Origin: Oleiagrimonas sp963747595
Lineage (GTDB): Bacteria > Pseudomonadota > Gammaproteobacteria > Xanthomonadales > Rhodanobacteraceae
Direction of reading: 5' to 3'
NCBI GenBank assembly: GCA_963747595.1
Contig: CAVVFO010000003.1
Span: forward strand, 1 to 64,000
DNA length: 64,000 bases
Positions 17,525 to 28,079 of this stretch are shown one piece after another. Under the pieces are notes generated by a model. It was not told the origin of the DNA. It did not search any database and was given only the letters and a program-made list of their open reading frames with translations. Both the position numbers and the translations under genes were made by a program. The first letter of the stretch is position 1; each line of letters begins with the position of its first letter.

Positions 17525-18238
17525 TCAGGTCGCACCGCCCTGTGCCTCGCCCGGTGAGCCCCTGCGCTTGACCTGTGAAACTTCCAGCACCGCGCTGATG
17601 CGTTTGCCGTTCCAGCGGTAGATGAAATGGTGCGACTGCACGCAGGGAAGCGCCAGATCCGGGTAGAACAATGCCACGCACTCACCTCCGGGGTCGCGCA
17701 CGCTGTCGAACACCAGGCCATTGCTGCCGCCGCCACGCAACGTGCGCGCCAGTTCCTGGCTGGCGCGGTAGCTGTCCGGTGCATGCACGTCGGGCCAGCC
17801 GCCGCGCAGATCGTGCAGCCGACCCTGCACGCCGGTGCGGTAGCAGCGCATGGAAATGTCGATGGGCGGCTCGTCGGTGGCAGCCAGAAACAGCTGGCGG
17901 TGATAGACGGTTTCCTCGATGGCTGTCGCCACCGTGTGCGCTGCATAGAACACACCCTCGCTGCCGTCGGAAAAGCGGCTGCCCAACGGATTGAGATGCG
18001 TGAATGCCGCCATCACCGGGGTGCTGCCCGGGCCGCTGATGCGACGCCCGGCCGGCACCAGACGCAGTTCCCCCAGTTCATCGCGCACATGCGGATCGGT
18101 CAGTGCCTCCACCGCGTACACCGCTTCCAGATCGGCGGGATCGGCAATGCGATCGAACACGCTGACCGGCGGAAAGCGGCTGGGCACGATGCGCCATGCG
18201 CGGCTCCAGCGAATGCGTTTTTGCGGCGGCAGGTTCAT
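17525..18238 (-). CDS. RES-domain toxin of a RES/Xre toxin-antitoxin pair
   Basis: The 237-residue protein has the RES fold signatures: an N-terminal WRIVPSRFPP, then GSRFSDGSEGVFYAAHTVATAIEETVYHR and a C-terminal RTLRGGGSNGLVFDSVRDPGGECVALF. RES toxins such as MbcT degrade NAD+, arresting growth. The upstream gene encodes the matching DUF2384 antitoxin, 57 bases away, in the usual antitoxin-first order. All expected blocks are present, so the toxin looks intact. Family assignment is firm; the reaction is inferred from relatives. Confidence 0.9.
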   Translation of the reverse strand: MNLPPQKRIRWSRAWRIVPSRFPPVSVFDRIADPADLEAVYAVEALTDPHVRDELGELRLVPAGRRISGPGSTPVMAAFTHLNPLGSRFSDGSEGVFYAAHTVATAIEETVYHRQLFLAATDEPPIDISMRCYRTGVQGRLHDLRGGWPDVHAPDSYRASQELARTLRGGGSNGLVFDSVRDPGGECVALFYPDLALPCVQSHHFIYRWNGKRISAVLEVSQVKRRGSPGEAQGGAT

Positions 18239-18295
18239 GACCCAAGCATTGCGTCACGTCCGCTCAGAATCCGAGAATCCACGCGCCGCAAGTGG

Positions 18296-18694
18296 TCAGT
18301 TCCAGCCACGTTGCGCGTCCAGGTAACGCCGCACTTCGAACAGGTCGGCCATCTGGCCACCAAGCATGCGCTCGAGGGCACTGCGCCCGCCGAATGGCGC
18401 CGCCCGGTTGGGTCTGCGAATCCAGGCGCTGGCCCGTTCGGGGCGCGGAAACAGGATTTGCAAGGCCTTGTAGATACCCAGCAGATAACTGATGCGCTCC
18501 AGTGTGTCGCGGCTCAGCGTCCCCTGACCCTGGCGTTTCCACTTGTAGAACGTCGATTGCGGAGGGTCGCCCAGCAACGTGCGCTGTTCGGCGATACGCA
18601 GATCCCATTCTTGCGCCAAGGCAAAAAATGCGCGCAAGGCAGGCCCATCCAGATCCGCAGCGGTGGCGGGTGCGGTTACCTCGAGATGCGTCAT
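18296..18694 (-). CDS. MbcA/ParS/Xre-family antitoxin (DUF2384)
   Basis: The 132-residue protein has an N-terminal Xre-like helix-turn-helix (DLRIAEQRTLLGDPPQSTFYKWKRQG, around 30-56) for DNA binding. The C-terminal toxin-binding domain ends PNRAAPFGGRSALERMLGGQMADLFEVRRYLDAQRGWN, the DUF2384 hallmark. It should neutralise the RES toxin encoded after it and repress the shared promoter. GAGGGAAG precedes the ATG at 18694. An A+T-rich dyad upstream is a likely operator. Confidence 0.9.
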   Translation of the reverse strand: MTHLEVTAPATAADLDGPALRAFFALAQEWDLRIAEQRTLLGDPPQSTFYKWKRQGQGTLSRDTLERISYLLGIYKALQILFPRPERASAWIRRPNRAAPFGGRSALERMLGGQMADLFEVRRYLDAQRGWN

Positions 18695-18714
18695 GTTGAC
18701 TTCCCTCGTGAAGC

Positions 18715-18729
18715 GTATCTAAATAATAC
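18715..18729. promoter_or_regulatory. A+T-rich dyad and -10 element of the toxin-antitoxin promoter
   Basis: GTATCTAAATAATAC has GTAT/ATAC arms and, on the minus strand, contains TATTAT (18723-18728), a good -10 hexamer 29 bases before the antitoxin start. An operator overlapping the -10 would give the autorepression usual for such pairs. The -35 is weak (TGGAAC-like). Confidence 0.45.
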
Positions 18730-18819
18730 TCCACACATGGACTCTGTTCCACGCGCTGCGCATTGTGGGCCACGGGAGGGGCACCTAGACTTGTGCGAGG
18801 CGACACACCGGGAGGCTTC

Positions 18820-19371
18820 ATGAAATACATGACATATATATCCGCCATGCTGCTGGCGCTGGCCGCGGCTGCGCCCGCGCATGCGGACATCAAACGCGAT
18901 GCGCAAGATGGCTTCTGGATTCAGGTGGCCCATCACGTCGACCGCAGCCCTCAGCAGACCTACGCAGACCTGATCCACGTGGAGAAGTGGTGGGGCACGG
19001 CCCACACCGACTCCGGAGATACGGCACACCTGTCACTGCAGGCCCATGCCGGTGGCTGCCTGTGTGAAACGTGGGCCGGTGGTTCGGTGCAGCACGCGCG
19101 TGTGATCGCCGCGGTGCCGGGGAAAAAACTGGTGCTCGAGACCGCGTTGGGCGCGCTGCGGCCGCTGGCGGTGCGCGGCGTGCTGACGTTCACCCTCACC
19201 GCGCAAGGTCATGGCACGCGCATCGTCGCCGACTATCGCGTGAACGGCTCGTCGATCAGCGGCCTGGAAGCCAAGGCCCCGGCGGTGGAACATGCGCTGT
19301 TCGATCAGATGTCGCATTTCGTGCATTACGCCGATCACCATATGCCGGCAACGCCAAAACCCTCACCGTGA
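18820..19371 (+). CDS. Exported SRPBCC-fold protein
   Basis: A 183-residue protein with a signal peptide ending APAHA-D (residues 1-22), so the mature part is periplasmic. GFWIQVAHHVDRSPQQTYADLIHVEKWW is the start of a START/SRPBCC (activator of Hsp90 ATPase-like) fold, which binds hydrophobic ligands. The ATG at 18820 has GGGAGG upstream and is preferred over the earlier in-frame ATG at 18763. It is divergent from the toxin-antitoxin pair. No ligand can be assigned. Confidence 0.85.
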   Translation: MKYMTYISAMLLALAAAAPAHADIKRDAQDGFWIQVAHHVDRSPQQTYADLIHVEKWWGTAHTDSGDTAHLSLQAHAGGCLCETWAGGSVQHARVIAAVPGKKLVLETALGALRPLAVRGVLTFTLTAQGHGTRIVADYRVNGSSISGLEAKAPAVEHALFDQMSHFVHYADHHMPATPKPSP

Positions 19372-19384
19372 CGCAACCCTGAGC

Positions 19385-19421
19385 CGCATGCCGCACCACC
19401 GATTCCGCGGTGCGGCATGCG
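19385..19421. terminator. 13-bp stem-loop between convergent genes
   Basis: CGCATGCCGCACC and GGTGCGGCATGCG form a perfect stem with an 11-base loop between the stops of the SRPBCC gene and the DUF885 gene. It could serve both transcripts. There is no T-run on either side. Confidence 0.55.
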
Positions 19422-19433
19422 CCGCGCCCCGGT

Positions 19434-21221
19434 CTAGTGGAGGTGGCTCGACGTGCCGGGACGAGGGGCGCACGCACATCCCCAGTCCGGTTCCGGACCC
19501 CCGGCGGCAATGAAGCGATCGATGCGACGTGCCAGCACCGGCAACGGCACGGAGCCCATCTCCAGAATGGTGTCGTGGAAATGCGCCAGATCGAACTTCG
19601 TGCCCAGGGCCTTGCGTGCCTTGGCGCGCAGGCGGCGGATCTGCAGATAGCCGAGCTCGTAGCTCAATGCCTGCGCCGGCCAGCTGATGTAGCGATCCAC
19701 CTCGTTCTCGATCTCGGGTTTGGACAGGGCCGTGTTGGTCAGCATGTAGTCCACCGCCTGCTTGCGACTCCAGCCCATGTGATGAATGCCGGTGTCGACC
19801 ACCAGGCGCACCGCGCGCCACATCTGATAGCTGAGGAAACCGAACCGCTGATAGTCGGTCTGGTAGATCCCCATCTCATTGCCCAGATACTCGCAGTACA
19901 GCGCCCAGCCCTCGCCGTAGGCCGAGATGTAGCTGTCGCGGCGAAATGCCGGCTGATTGGTGGCTTCCTGCGCCAGCTCAAGCTGCAATGCATGACCGGG
20001 ATACGATTCGTGCAGGGTCAGCGCCGGCATTGAATACAGCGGCCGCGCCTCGAGGTCGTAGGTGTTGACCAGATACACCCCCGGTCCGCCGCGGCCGGAG
20101 GTGTAGTACGGCGCGATGTCCGCCGGGACCGGCTTGATGGCGAAGCGCTCGCGCGGCAGATGGTCAAAGAATCTGGACAGTTGGCCATCCACTTCCTTGG
20201 CCACCCAGGCGGTCTTGTCCAGCAGCTCCTGCGGTGTCTTGGCGTAGAAGCGCGGATTGGTGCGCAGCATGTGCAGAAACTGGGGGAAACTGCCCTTGAA
20301 ACCGGTGTGATGCATCACCGTCATCATCTGCGCGTGGATGGTCTTCACCTGCTTCAGTCCCAGCGCGTGGATGGCGTCCGGGCTCTTGTCCAGCGTGGTG
20401 TATTCGCGGATCTGCTGGCGGTAGTAGGCCTTGCCATCGGGCAGGGCCTCGGCAGCCAGGGTGGTGCGCGCGTGCGGCACGTAATCATTGCGGAAGAAGG
20501 TCAGCAACGTGGAGTAGGCGGGGATGACATCCGTCTTGATGGCCTGTGCCGCAGCCTGCTTCAGCCGGGCCCGCGTGGCTGCCGGAATGCGGTCCGGCAA
20601 TGACCGGAACGGTGTGTAGAAGCTGCTTTTTTTCGCGTTCCCGAGACCGGCGACCGAGGCGATGGAGCGGTCGCGCCCGTCCAGCACCGCGCGCGGCACG
20701 CTGAAGCCGCGCTTCAGGCCCAGCTTCATGTTGGCGATCTGCTGGTCGAAGTAGCGTGGGATCTGCTTCAGCTTGGCAATGTACTGCCGGTAGTCCCTGA
20801 CACTGTGCAAACTGTCGCCGCCCAGCTGATATCCCACGCTGGACCAGAACGCCGAATCGCTGTTGAACGGCATCTGCCATGTCCTGAAGCGCTGATCGGC
20901 GACCCGGTTGCGGATCTGCTCATGATAGACGGCGTAGTTGACCTGATCGGCCTGCGTCAGCTGTTGGGGGTCGATAGCATCGAGTTCCTTGAGCACGTGT
21001 GTCCAGTAGGCCAGACGTTCGGCCTGATCGGCGGCGCTGACCGAATCCAGGCGACTGTTGTCCGGCAGCTTGTGGCCCCGGAACTCGAGATTCCGTGTGC
21101 CATTGCGCCACGCCCATTCCCGGCTGTAGATGCGATGGAACGTCTTGTCCGCGGTGGCGGCGAAGACGGTTGGCGCCAGCATCAGGCCGGCGATCAGCAA
21201 ACCCCCCAGAACACGTTTCAT
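19434..21221 (-). CDS. DUF885-family exported protein
   Basis: A 595-residue protein with a signal peptide (MKRVLGGLLIAGLMLAPTVFA), which sets the start at 21221. The DUF885 hallmarks are TLHESYPGHALQ, where HESYPGH is a zinc-metallopeptidase-like helix, and ISAYGEGWALYCEYLGNEMG with the expected third-ligand glutamate region. It is probably a periplasmic metallohydrolase or peptidase; the substrate is unknown. Confidence 0.88.
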   Translation of the reverse strand: MKRVLGGLLIAGLMLAPTVFAATADKTFHRIYSREWAWRNGTRNLEFRGHKLPDNSRLDSVSAADQAERLAYWTHVLKELDAIDPQQLTQADQVNYAVYHEQIRNRVADQRFRTWQMPFNSDSAFWSSVGYQLGGDSLHSVRDYRQYIAKLKQIPRYFDQQIANMKLGLKRGFSVPRAVLDGRDRSIASVAGLGNAKKSSFYTPFRSLPDRIPAATRARLKQAAAQAIKTDVIPAYSTLLTFFRNDYVPHARTTLAAEALPDGKAYYRQQIREYTTLDKSPDAIHALGLKQVKTIHAQMMTVMHHTGFKGSFPQFLHMLRTNPRFYAKTPQELLDKTAWVAKEVDGQLSRFFDHLPRERFAIKPVPADIAPYYTSGRGGPGVYLVNTYDLEARPLYSMPALTLHESYPGHALQLELAQEATNQPAFRRDSYISAYGEGWALYCEYLGNEMGIYQTDYQRFGFLSYQMWRAVRLVVDTGIHHMGWSRKQAVDYMLTNTALSKPEIENEVDRYISWPAQALSYELGYLQIRRLRAKARKALGTKFDLAHFHDTILEMGSVPLPVLARRIDRFIAAGGPEPDWGCACAPRPGTSSHLH

Positions 21222-21317
21222 CGGCAATACGTCCCGTTCGCAAAGAATCCCGCCCATGATTGCAGAGAACACGCGCCGTGACCGCTGCCATGCGTCATGA
21301 GTGCGCGCCGGGTGCTG

Positions 21318-22394
21318 TCAGAACAGTTCGCCTTGCGGCGAGGGCGTGCGCGGTGGCCGGAACAGCGAGGTATCAAGCTCGAGCTCGCGTGCCCGATGCA
21401 GGCCCAATCGCCGGCAGGTGATCCGGAAGCGTTGCCGCAGCAGGTCCGCGAACGGTCCGCGACCTTTCATGCGGCGGCCGAACGTGGCGTCGTAGTCGCG
21501 CCCGCCGTGCATCTGATTGAGCACGCTCATCACGTGCTCGGCGCGGAGCGGGGCATGCAGCTGCAGCCATTCGCGGAACAGGCCGTTCAACTCGTGCGGC
21601 AGGCGCAGGATGGTGTATCCGGCGCTGCTCGCGCCCGCTTCGGCGGCAGCTTCCAGGACATGTTCCAGGTCGCGGTCGCTGAGCGCGGGAATCACCGGCG
21701 CAGTGAGAATGCCCACTGGGATGCCGGCCTCGGCCAGTGCGCGCACGGTGCGGATCCGTCGGTGCGGCGCGCTGGCCCGCGGCTCCAGCGCCGCTGCCAG
21801 CCGGTTGTCCAGGCTGGCGCAGGAGAGGAACACCTGCACTAGACCGTCACCCGCCATGCGGGCCAGCAGATCGATGTCGCGCTCCACCATGGCGTTCTTG
21901 GTGACCAGCGTGCACGGATGCCGGCACTCGGCCAGTACCTCGAGAATACTGCGCGTCAGCCGCAGGCGCTTCTCGATCGGCTGGTAGGGATCGGTGTTGC
22001 TGCCGATGTTGATGGGCGAGATGCGATATGCCGGCCGCGCCAGCTCCGCGCGCAATCGCTCCGCGGCATTGCCCTTGGCGAACAACTGCGTCTCGAAATC
22101 CAGCCCCGGCGACAGGTTCAGGTACGCGTGCGATGGCCGCGCGAAGCAATACACGCAGCCATGCTCGCAGCCGCGATACGGATTGATGGCCTGGCTGAAG
22201 CCGATGTCCGGCGAATCGTTGCGCGAAATGATCGAGCGCGCGCGCTCCTCGTGCACCTGCGTCCGCGGCCGGTCCGGCGTCTCGGGCGCGCTCCAGCCGT
22301 CATCCTCGACCTCGCGGCGCGTGCGCTCGAAGCGCCCTTCGGGGTTGGACGCAGCACCGCGCCCCTTGATGATGAACGAACCATGGGTGGGCAT
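21318..22394 (-). CDS. PA0069-family radical SAM protein (SplB-like)
   Basis: The 358-residue protein carries the radical SAM cluster motif CEHGCVYCFAR (CxxxCxxC), preceded by SIISRNDSPDIGFSQAINPYRG, a signature of the PA0069/SplB-like group. INIGSNTDPYQPIEK and the later FLSCASLD follow. Relatives include spore photoproduct lyase, but no bacterial PA0069 protein has a settled reaction; nucleic acid repair is a possible role. The C-terminus (RELELDTSLFRPP) is intact. Confidence 0.9.
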   Translation of the reverse strand: MPTHGSFIIKGRGAASNPEGRFERTRREVEDDGWSAPETPDRPRTQVHEERARSIISRNDSPDIGFSQAINPYRGCEHGCVYCFARPSHAYLNLSPGLDFETQLFAKGNAAERLRAELARPAYRISPINIGSNTDPYQPIEKRLRLTRSILEVLAECRHPCTLVTKNAMVERDIDLLARMAGDGLVQVFLSCASLDNRLAAALEPRASAPHRRIRTVRALAEAGIPVGILTAPVIPALSDRDLEHVLEAAAEAGASSAGYTILRLPHELNGLFREWLQLHAPLRAEHVMSVLNQMHGGRDYDATFGRRMKGRGPFADLLRQRFRITCRRLGLHRARELELDTSLFRPPRTPSPQGELF

Positions 22395-22452
22395 GCGCGT
22401 ATGGTAGAACGGCGCGGTCGCATGCGGCGCGACCGCCGTGGCAACCTCGGTG

Positions 22453-23862
22453 TCAGCCGCGCAAAAGCAACTTGATCAGCCACCTGAAACGCCGCCCATA
22501 CGGCGGATTGAACAACCCGACGCCATTGAAGCGCGCCTGCCGCAATACCGGCATCATCTTGCTGAAGGTACGGAAGCCCGCTTCGCCGTGATACGCGCCC
22601 ATGCCGGAGGCGCCGACGCCACCGAACGGCAGCCGGTGCTGGGCAATGTGGTACAGCGTGTCGTTGACCGTGACGCCACCGGCCAGACTGCGGTCGAGCA
22701 CGCGGCGTACGGTTTCGGCATCGTCCTCGAACAGATACAACGCCAGCGGATGCGGACGCGCCGCGATGAATTGCAACGCTTCGTCCAGCGTGTCGTAAGG
22801 CACCAGCGGCAGCAACGGCCCGAAAATTTCTTCTTCCATCACCCCGCAGTCGCGCGGCACATCGCTGAGCAGGGTCAATGGCAAACGAGGACCGCTGGCG
22901 GGTTCCCCGGCCAGGGTATGCGCGACGGCCCCTGCCGCGACGGCGTCATCGCGCAATGCCCGCAGGCGCTGATGATGGTGCTCCGATATCACGCTGGCGT
23001 ATTGGGGGTTGTCGGCAAACCCCGGATACATGGCGGCAAAGCAGCGCCGCGCCGCATCGATGAACGCATCCTGGCGCGCGCGTGGCAGCAAGACGTAATC
23101 CGGCGCGATGCAGGTCTGGCCAGCGTTGACGCACTTGCCGAGCACGATGCGTTCTGCCGCATGCGCAAGACGCGCCTGCGGACCGATGATCGCGGGCGAC
23201 TTGCCGCCCAGTTCCAGCGTGACGGGGGTCAGGTGTTCGGCCGCGGCGCGCATGACGTGGTGTCCCACCGCGGTGGATCCCGTGAACAGCAGATGGTCGA
23301 ACGGCAGTGCGGCAAACGCCTTGGCCACCTCGGCATCACCATTGACCACGCGCACCTCGCCCTGCGGGAAATGCCGGTGCACGAGATCCGCAAACAGCGC
23401 GGAAAAGCGTGGCGTGAATTCCGACATCTTCACCAGTGCATGGTTGCCTGCCGCCAGGGCATCCACCAACGGGCCCACGGCCAGGTACAACGGATAGTTC
23501 CAGGGCACGATGATGCCGACCACGCCCAGCGGGCGGGCACGCAGTTCCGTGCGCGCGGGCAGAAACCAGAAGCTGGCCATGGCGCGTCGCGGCCGCATCC
23601 AGCGCCGGCCATGTCTGCGCGCATGCGCCAGCGTGCCCAGCGAAGGAAACAGTTCCAGCAGATCGGTCTCTTCGCGGGGACGCCCGCCGAAGTCCGCGTC
23701 GATGGCGGCGGCGATCTCGTCCCGATGCTCCTGCAACAGGGCCTGCAAGGCGCCAAGACGCGCGTTGCGTAGCGACCAGTCGGGATCCGGGCGCCCACGC
23801 TGGGCGCTGCGTACGGCCTCGAACAATGTGCGCAGCGATGCACTGTCGTGTGTGGCTGGCAT
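22453..23862 (-). CDS. Aldehyde dehydrogenase, coniferyl-aldehyde type
   Basis: A 469-residue NAD(P)+-dependent enzyme. Catalytic residues are N122 (PWNYPL), E217 (LELGGKSP) and C251 (NAGQTC). The GSTAVG nucleotide loop is at 195-200. The short N-terminus, PLGVVGIIVPWNYPLYL and the C-terminal FSKMMPVLRQARFNGVGLFNPPYG are like coniferyl aldehyde dehydrogenases (CalB) and fatty-aldehyde dehydrogenases. The actual substrate may be any aromatic or long-chain aldehyde. Confidence 0.92.
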   Translation of the reverse strand: MPATHDSASLRTLFEAVRSAQRGRPDPDWSLRNARLGALQALLQEHRDEIAAAIDADFGGRPREETDLLELFPSLGTLAHARRHGRRWMRPRRAMASFWFLPARTELRARPLGVVGIIVPWNYPLYLAVGPLVDALAAGNHALVKMSEFTPRFSALFADLVHRHFPQGEVRVVNGDAEVAKAFAALPFDHLLFTGSTAVGHHVMRAAAEHLTPVTLELGGKSPAIIGPQARLAHAAERIVLGKCVNAGQTCIAPDYVLLPRARQDAFIDAARRCFAAMYPGFADNPQYASVISEHHHQRLRALRDDAVAAGAVAHTLAGEPASGPRLPLTLLSDVPRDCGVMEEEIFGPLLPLVPYDTLDEALQFIAARPHPLALYLFEDDAETVRRVLDRSLAGGVTVNDTLYHIAQHRLPFGGVGASGMGAYHGEAGFRTFSKMMPVLRQARFNGVGLFNPPYGRRFRWLIKLLLRG

Positions 23863-23997
23863 GACGCAACTCCTTGTCGATCCAATACGGATGGCAGCGG
23901 TCCGTCCCAGAGCATGCCACGATCACTGGCTGCCGGCGCGGATCACGCTGAGCTATCATCCGCCACATGGCGCAGGGTAACCACCGGGGAGGTTTTT

Positions 23998-24255
23998 ATG
24001 CGCTGGGTCTACGTCATCATCAGCGCCAGCGGCATTGTCCTTGCCTTGCTGGCGCATACGCCCTTCTGGTTCGGCCTGGGAGTGGCCATGGCGGCGCTCT
24101 TCGTGCTTGCCGCCACGCTGGCGTTTGCGCACGATCGCATCGCCGGATCCGCCCGCGCCGAGGATCTGGACGAATTCGAGCTGCAGCAGCTGCGTGATGC
24201 CGTGCGAGGCACAGGCGCCCGCACCGGCGAGCAGTCCCTGAAAGAGCCTCGTTGA
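23998..24255 (+). CDS. Small two-helix membrane protein
   Basis: An 85-residue protein with two membrane segments (YVIISASGIVLALLA and FGLGVAMAALFVLAATLAFA) and a charged cytoplasmic tail. GGGGAGG lies just before the ATG at 23998 and a -10-like TATCAT at 23953-23958, so it is likely expressed. I do not recognise the family. It sits between a leftward aldehyde dehydrogenase and acs. Confidence 0.7.
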   Translation: MRWVYVIISASGIVLALLAHTPFWFGLGVAMAALFVLAATLAFAHDRIAGSARAEDLDEFELQQLRDAVRGTGARTGEQSLKEPR

Positions 24256-24421
24256 ATGCGCCTGATTCTTCCGGAGGGCGCCACATGCGCATGCAGCATG
24301 TCAGGCGAGTATCCACTTGGCTTATGCTAGTTGTCTGATCCACGCGCGGCATGTGCGGCCAAGCGTCTTCGACGTCGAAGTTGCCGGGGTGCCTGCGCCT
24401 TTCCCCAGAGGAGCTGAGGTC

Positions 24422-26362
<1,941 letters not shown>

Positions 26363-26398
26363 CCGGTCAGGACCCGGCACCGAGGGCAGCGAGGCATC

Positions 26399-27055
26399 AT
26401 GCGGTCGATCGCACACGATGGGCAGGCTTCGGCCCGGGCCCTGCGTGCGGATGCAATCCATGTCTGGCGCCTGCCGCATGATCGTGCCGCCGGCCGCAGC
26501 CGGCTGTTGCAGCTTTTGGGCGCCTACGTCGATACGCAGCCGGAGGCATTGAAGCTGCACGCAGGTCCACATGGACGACCGTCGCTGGCACCACCGCACG
26601 ATCATCTGCATTTCAACTGGTCGCACAGCGGGTGCGTTGCGCTGGTGGCCGTGGCGCGGGAATTGCCCCGGCTGGGGATCGATGTGGAGATATCGCGGCC
26701 GCGGCCGCGCGCACTTGCATTGGCGCGACGCTACTTTTCCGCTGCCGAATTCAGGCAACTGGACCGCATACCGCAGGCGCAGCAGCTGCATTGTTTCCTG
26801 CAACTGTGGACAGCCAAGGAGGCTGTTCTGAAAGCGCATGGCCGGGGAATTTCCTACGGGCTGCATCGCATCGAGTTCGCGTGTGCCGACAACGGGGCGC
26901 GACCGCGACGCTTCGAGGGCGCCGTCGGACCGGCGCACAGCTGGCACACATACATGCCGGACGTCGGCACGGATGTGATCGCGCATCTCGCCTGGCACGG
27001 CAGGCAACGTCGCATCCACTGCTTTTGGCCCCAAGAGCCCGAGTCCGAAGTCTGA
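26399..27055 (+). CDS. 4'-phosphopantetheinyl transferase superfamily protein (Sfp-like)
   Basis: The 218-residue enzyme would transfer the 4'-phosphopantetheine arm of CoA to a carrier protein. FNWSHSG, GIDVE (D95, E97) and WTAKEAVLKAHGRG (E141, K145) are the three conserved blocks. It is of the Sfp/HetI type rather than the short AcpS type. No polyketide or peptide synthetase lies in the window, so its carrier protein must be coded elsewhere. GAGG precedes the ATG. Confidence 0.88.
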   Translation: MRSIAHDGQASARALRADAIHVWRLPHDRAAGRSRLLQLLGAYVDTQPEALKLHAGPHGRPSLAPPHDHLHFNWSHSGCVALVAVARELPRLGIDVEISRPRPRALALARRYFSAAEFRQLDRIPQAQQLHCFLQLWTAKEAVLKAHGRGISYGLHRIEFACADNGARPRRFEGAVGPAHSWHTYMPDVGTDVIAHLAWHGRQRRIHCFWPQEPESEV

Positions 27056-27224
27056 GTTCGCTGCGGCCATCGCGCGGGGGAGCCATGCGCCGAACCCATC
27101 GACACGGGCTTCCTTGCGGCTGAGCGCTCAGCAGCGGGCTCACGACACACCGGATGTATGCGCCTGTGCGCCCGTGCCGCCGCCGCGTTAAAGTTGCTTC
27201 CTGCCGACTTCAGCGACGTCCTTC

Positions 27225-27968
27225 ATGACCCTTCTCAGCATCAACCTCAACAAGATCGCCGTGTTGCGCAATTCGCGCGGCGGTTCGCAGCCGGATGTGT
27301 GTACTGCGGCGCGTGTCTGCATGAATTCCGGCTGCAACGGCATCACGGTGCACCCGCGCCCGGACCAGCGGCATATACGCCCCGACGACGTCCGCGCACT
27401 TGCCCGGCTCACACGGGATCGCGTTGAATACAACATTGAAGGCAATCCGTTTGCCGGGCCGCGCGGCGACTATCCCGGTTTCATGGCGCTGGTACGCGAG
27501 ACGCGCCCGACACAGGTCACGCTGGTGCCTGACGCGGACGCACAGATCACCTCCGACCACGGCTTTGACATGAAAGCGGATATTCCCGGACTTTCCGCCA
27601 TCATCGACGAACTGCGCGCCCTGGGGACGCGCGTCAGTCTGTTCGTCGATACGGGACAACGGGAATTCGACGCCGCCTGTCAGGCCGGCGTCCAGAGGAT
27701 CGAACTGTATACAGGCCCCTATGCCGAAGCATTCGCCCGGGGGGCGCCGGAATCGGCACTCGAGCACTGTGCGACCACCGCCCGGCTTGCCTTCCAGGCC
27801 GGTCTGGAAGTCAATGCAGGGCATGACCTCGATCAGGCCAACCTGGGAGCCCTGAGAAACGCCATCCCGGGCCTGGCGGAAGTTTCCATCGGACACGCAT
27901 TGATTGGCGAAGCCTTGTATGACGGCTTGGCAGTCACCGTGCGCCGCTACCTCGACATCCTTTCCTGA
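27225..27968 (+). CDS. pdxJ: Pyridoxine 5'-phosphate synthase
   Basis: PdxJ condenses 1-deoxyxylulose phosphate with 3-amino-2-oxopropyl phosphate to make pyridoxine phosphate. The 247-residue barrel has TVHPRPDQRHI, VTLVPD, LFVDTGQ, IELYTGPYAE, EVNAGHDLDQANL and EVSIGHALIGEAL. The first strand reads NLNKIAVLRNSRGG where enterobacterial proteins have NIDHIATLRNARG; the NLNK form is like Bacteroidetes proteins. It converges on the exbD genes across a double hairpin. No strong ribosome site is seen before the ATG. Confidence 0.93.
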   Translation: MTLLSINLNKIAVLRNSRGGSQPDVCTAARVCMNSGCNGITVHPRPDQRHIRPDDVRALARLTRDRVEYNIEGNPFAGPRGDYPGFMALVRETRPTQVTLVPDADAQITSDHGFDMKADIPGLSAIIDELRALGTRVSLFVDTGQREFDAACQAGVQRIELYTGPYAEAFARGAPESALEHCATTARLAFQAGLEVNAGHDLDQANLGALRNAIPGLAEVSIGHALIGEALYDGLAVTVRRYLDILS

Positions 27969-27973
27969 CACGT

Positions 27974-28054
27974 TGCACCCGGCGCCCACGGCCATGGGCG
28001 CCGGGTGCACTGGCGGGCGAATGAAAAAGGGCGCCACATGGCGCCCTTTTTCAT
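27974..28054. terminator. Tandem hairpins forming a bidirectional terminator (pdxJ / exbD)
   Basis: Two perfect hairpins lie side by side. The first has 15-bp arms (TGCACCCGGCGCCCA, 27974-27988, and its complement at 27995-28009). The second, 28021-28054, has 16-bp arms with AAAAA on the left and TTTTT on the right of a GGGCGCCA stem, so it acts as an intrinsic terminator on both strands. It stands between the convergent pdxJ and exbD2 genes. Confidence 0.88.
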
Positions 28055-28079
28055 GTACCGGATCCAGGGACCGGGTGCA

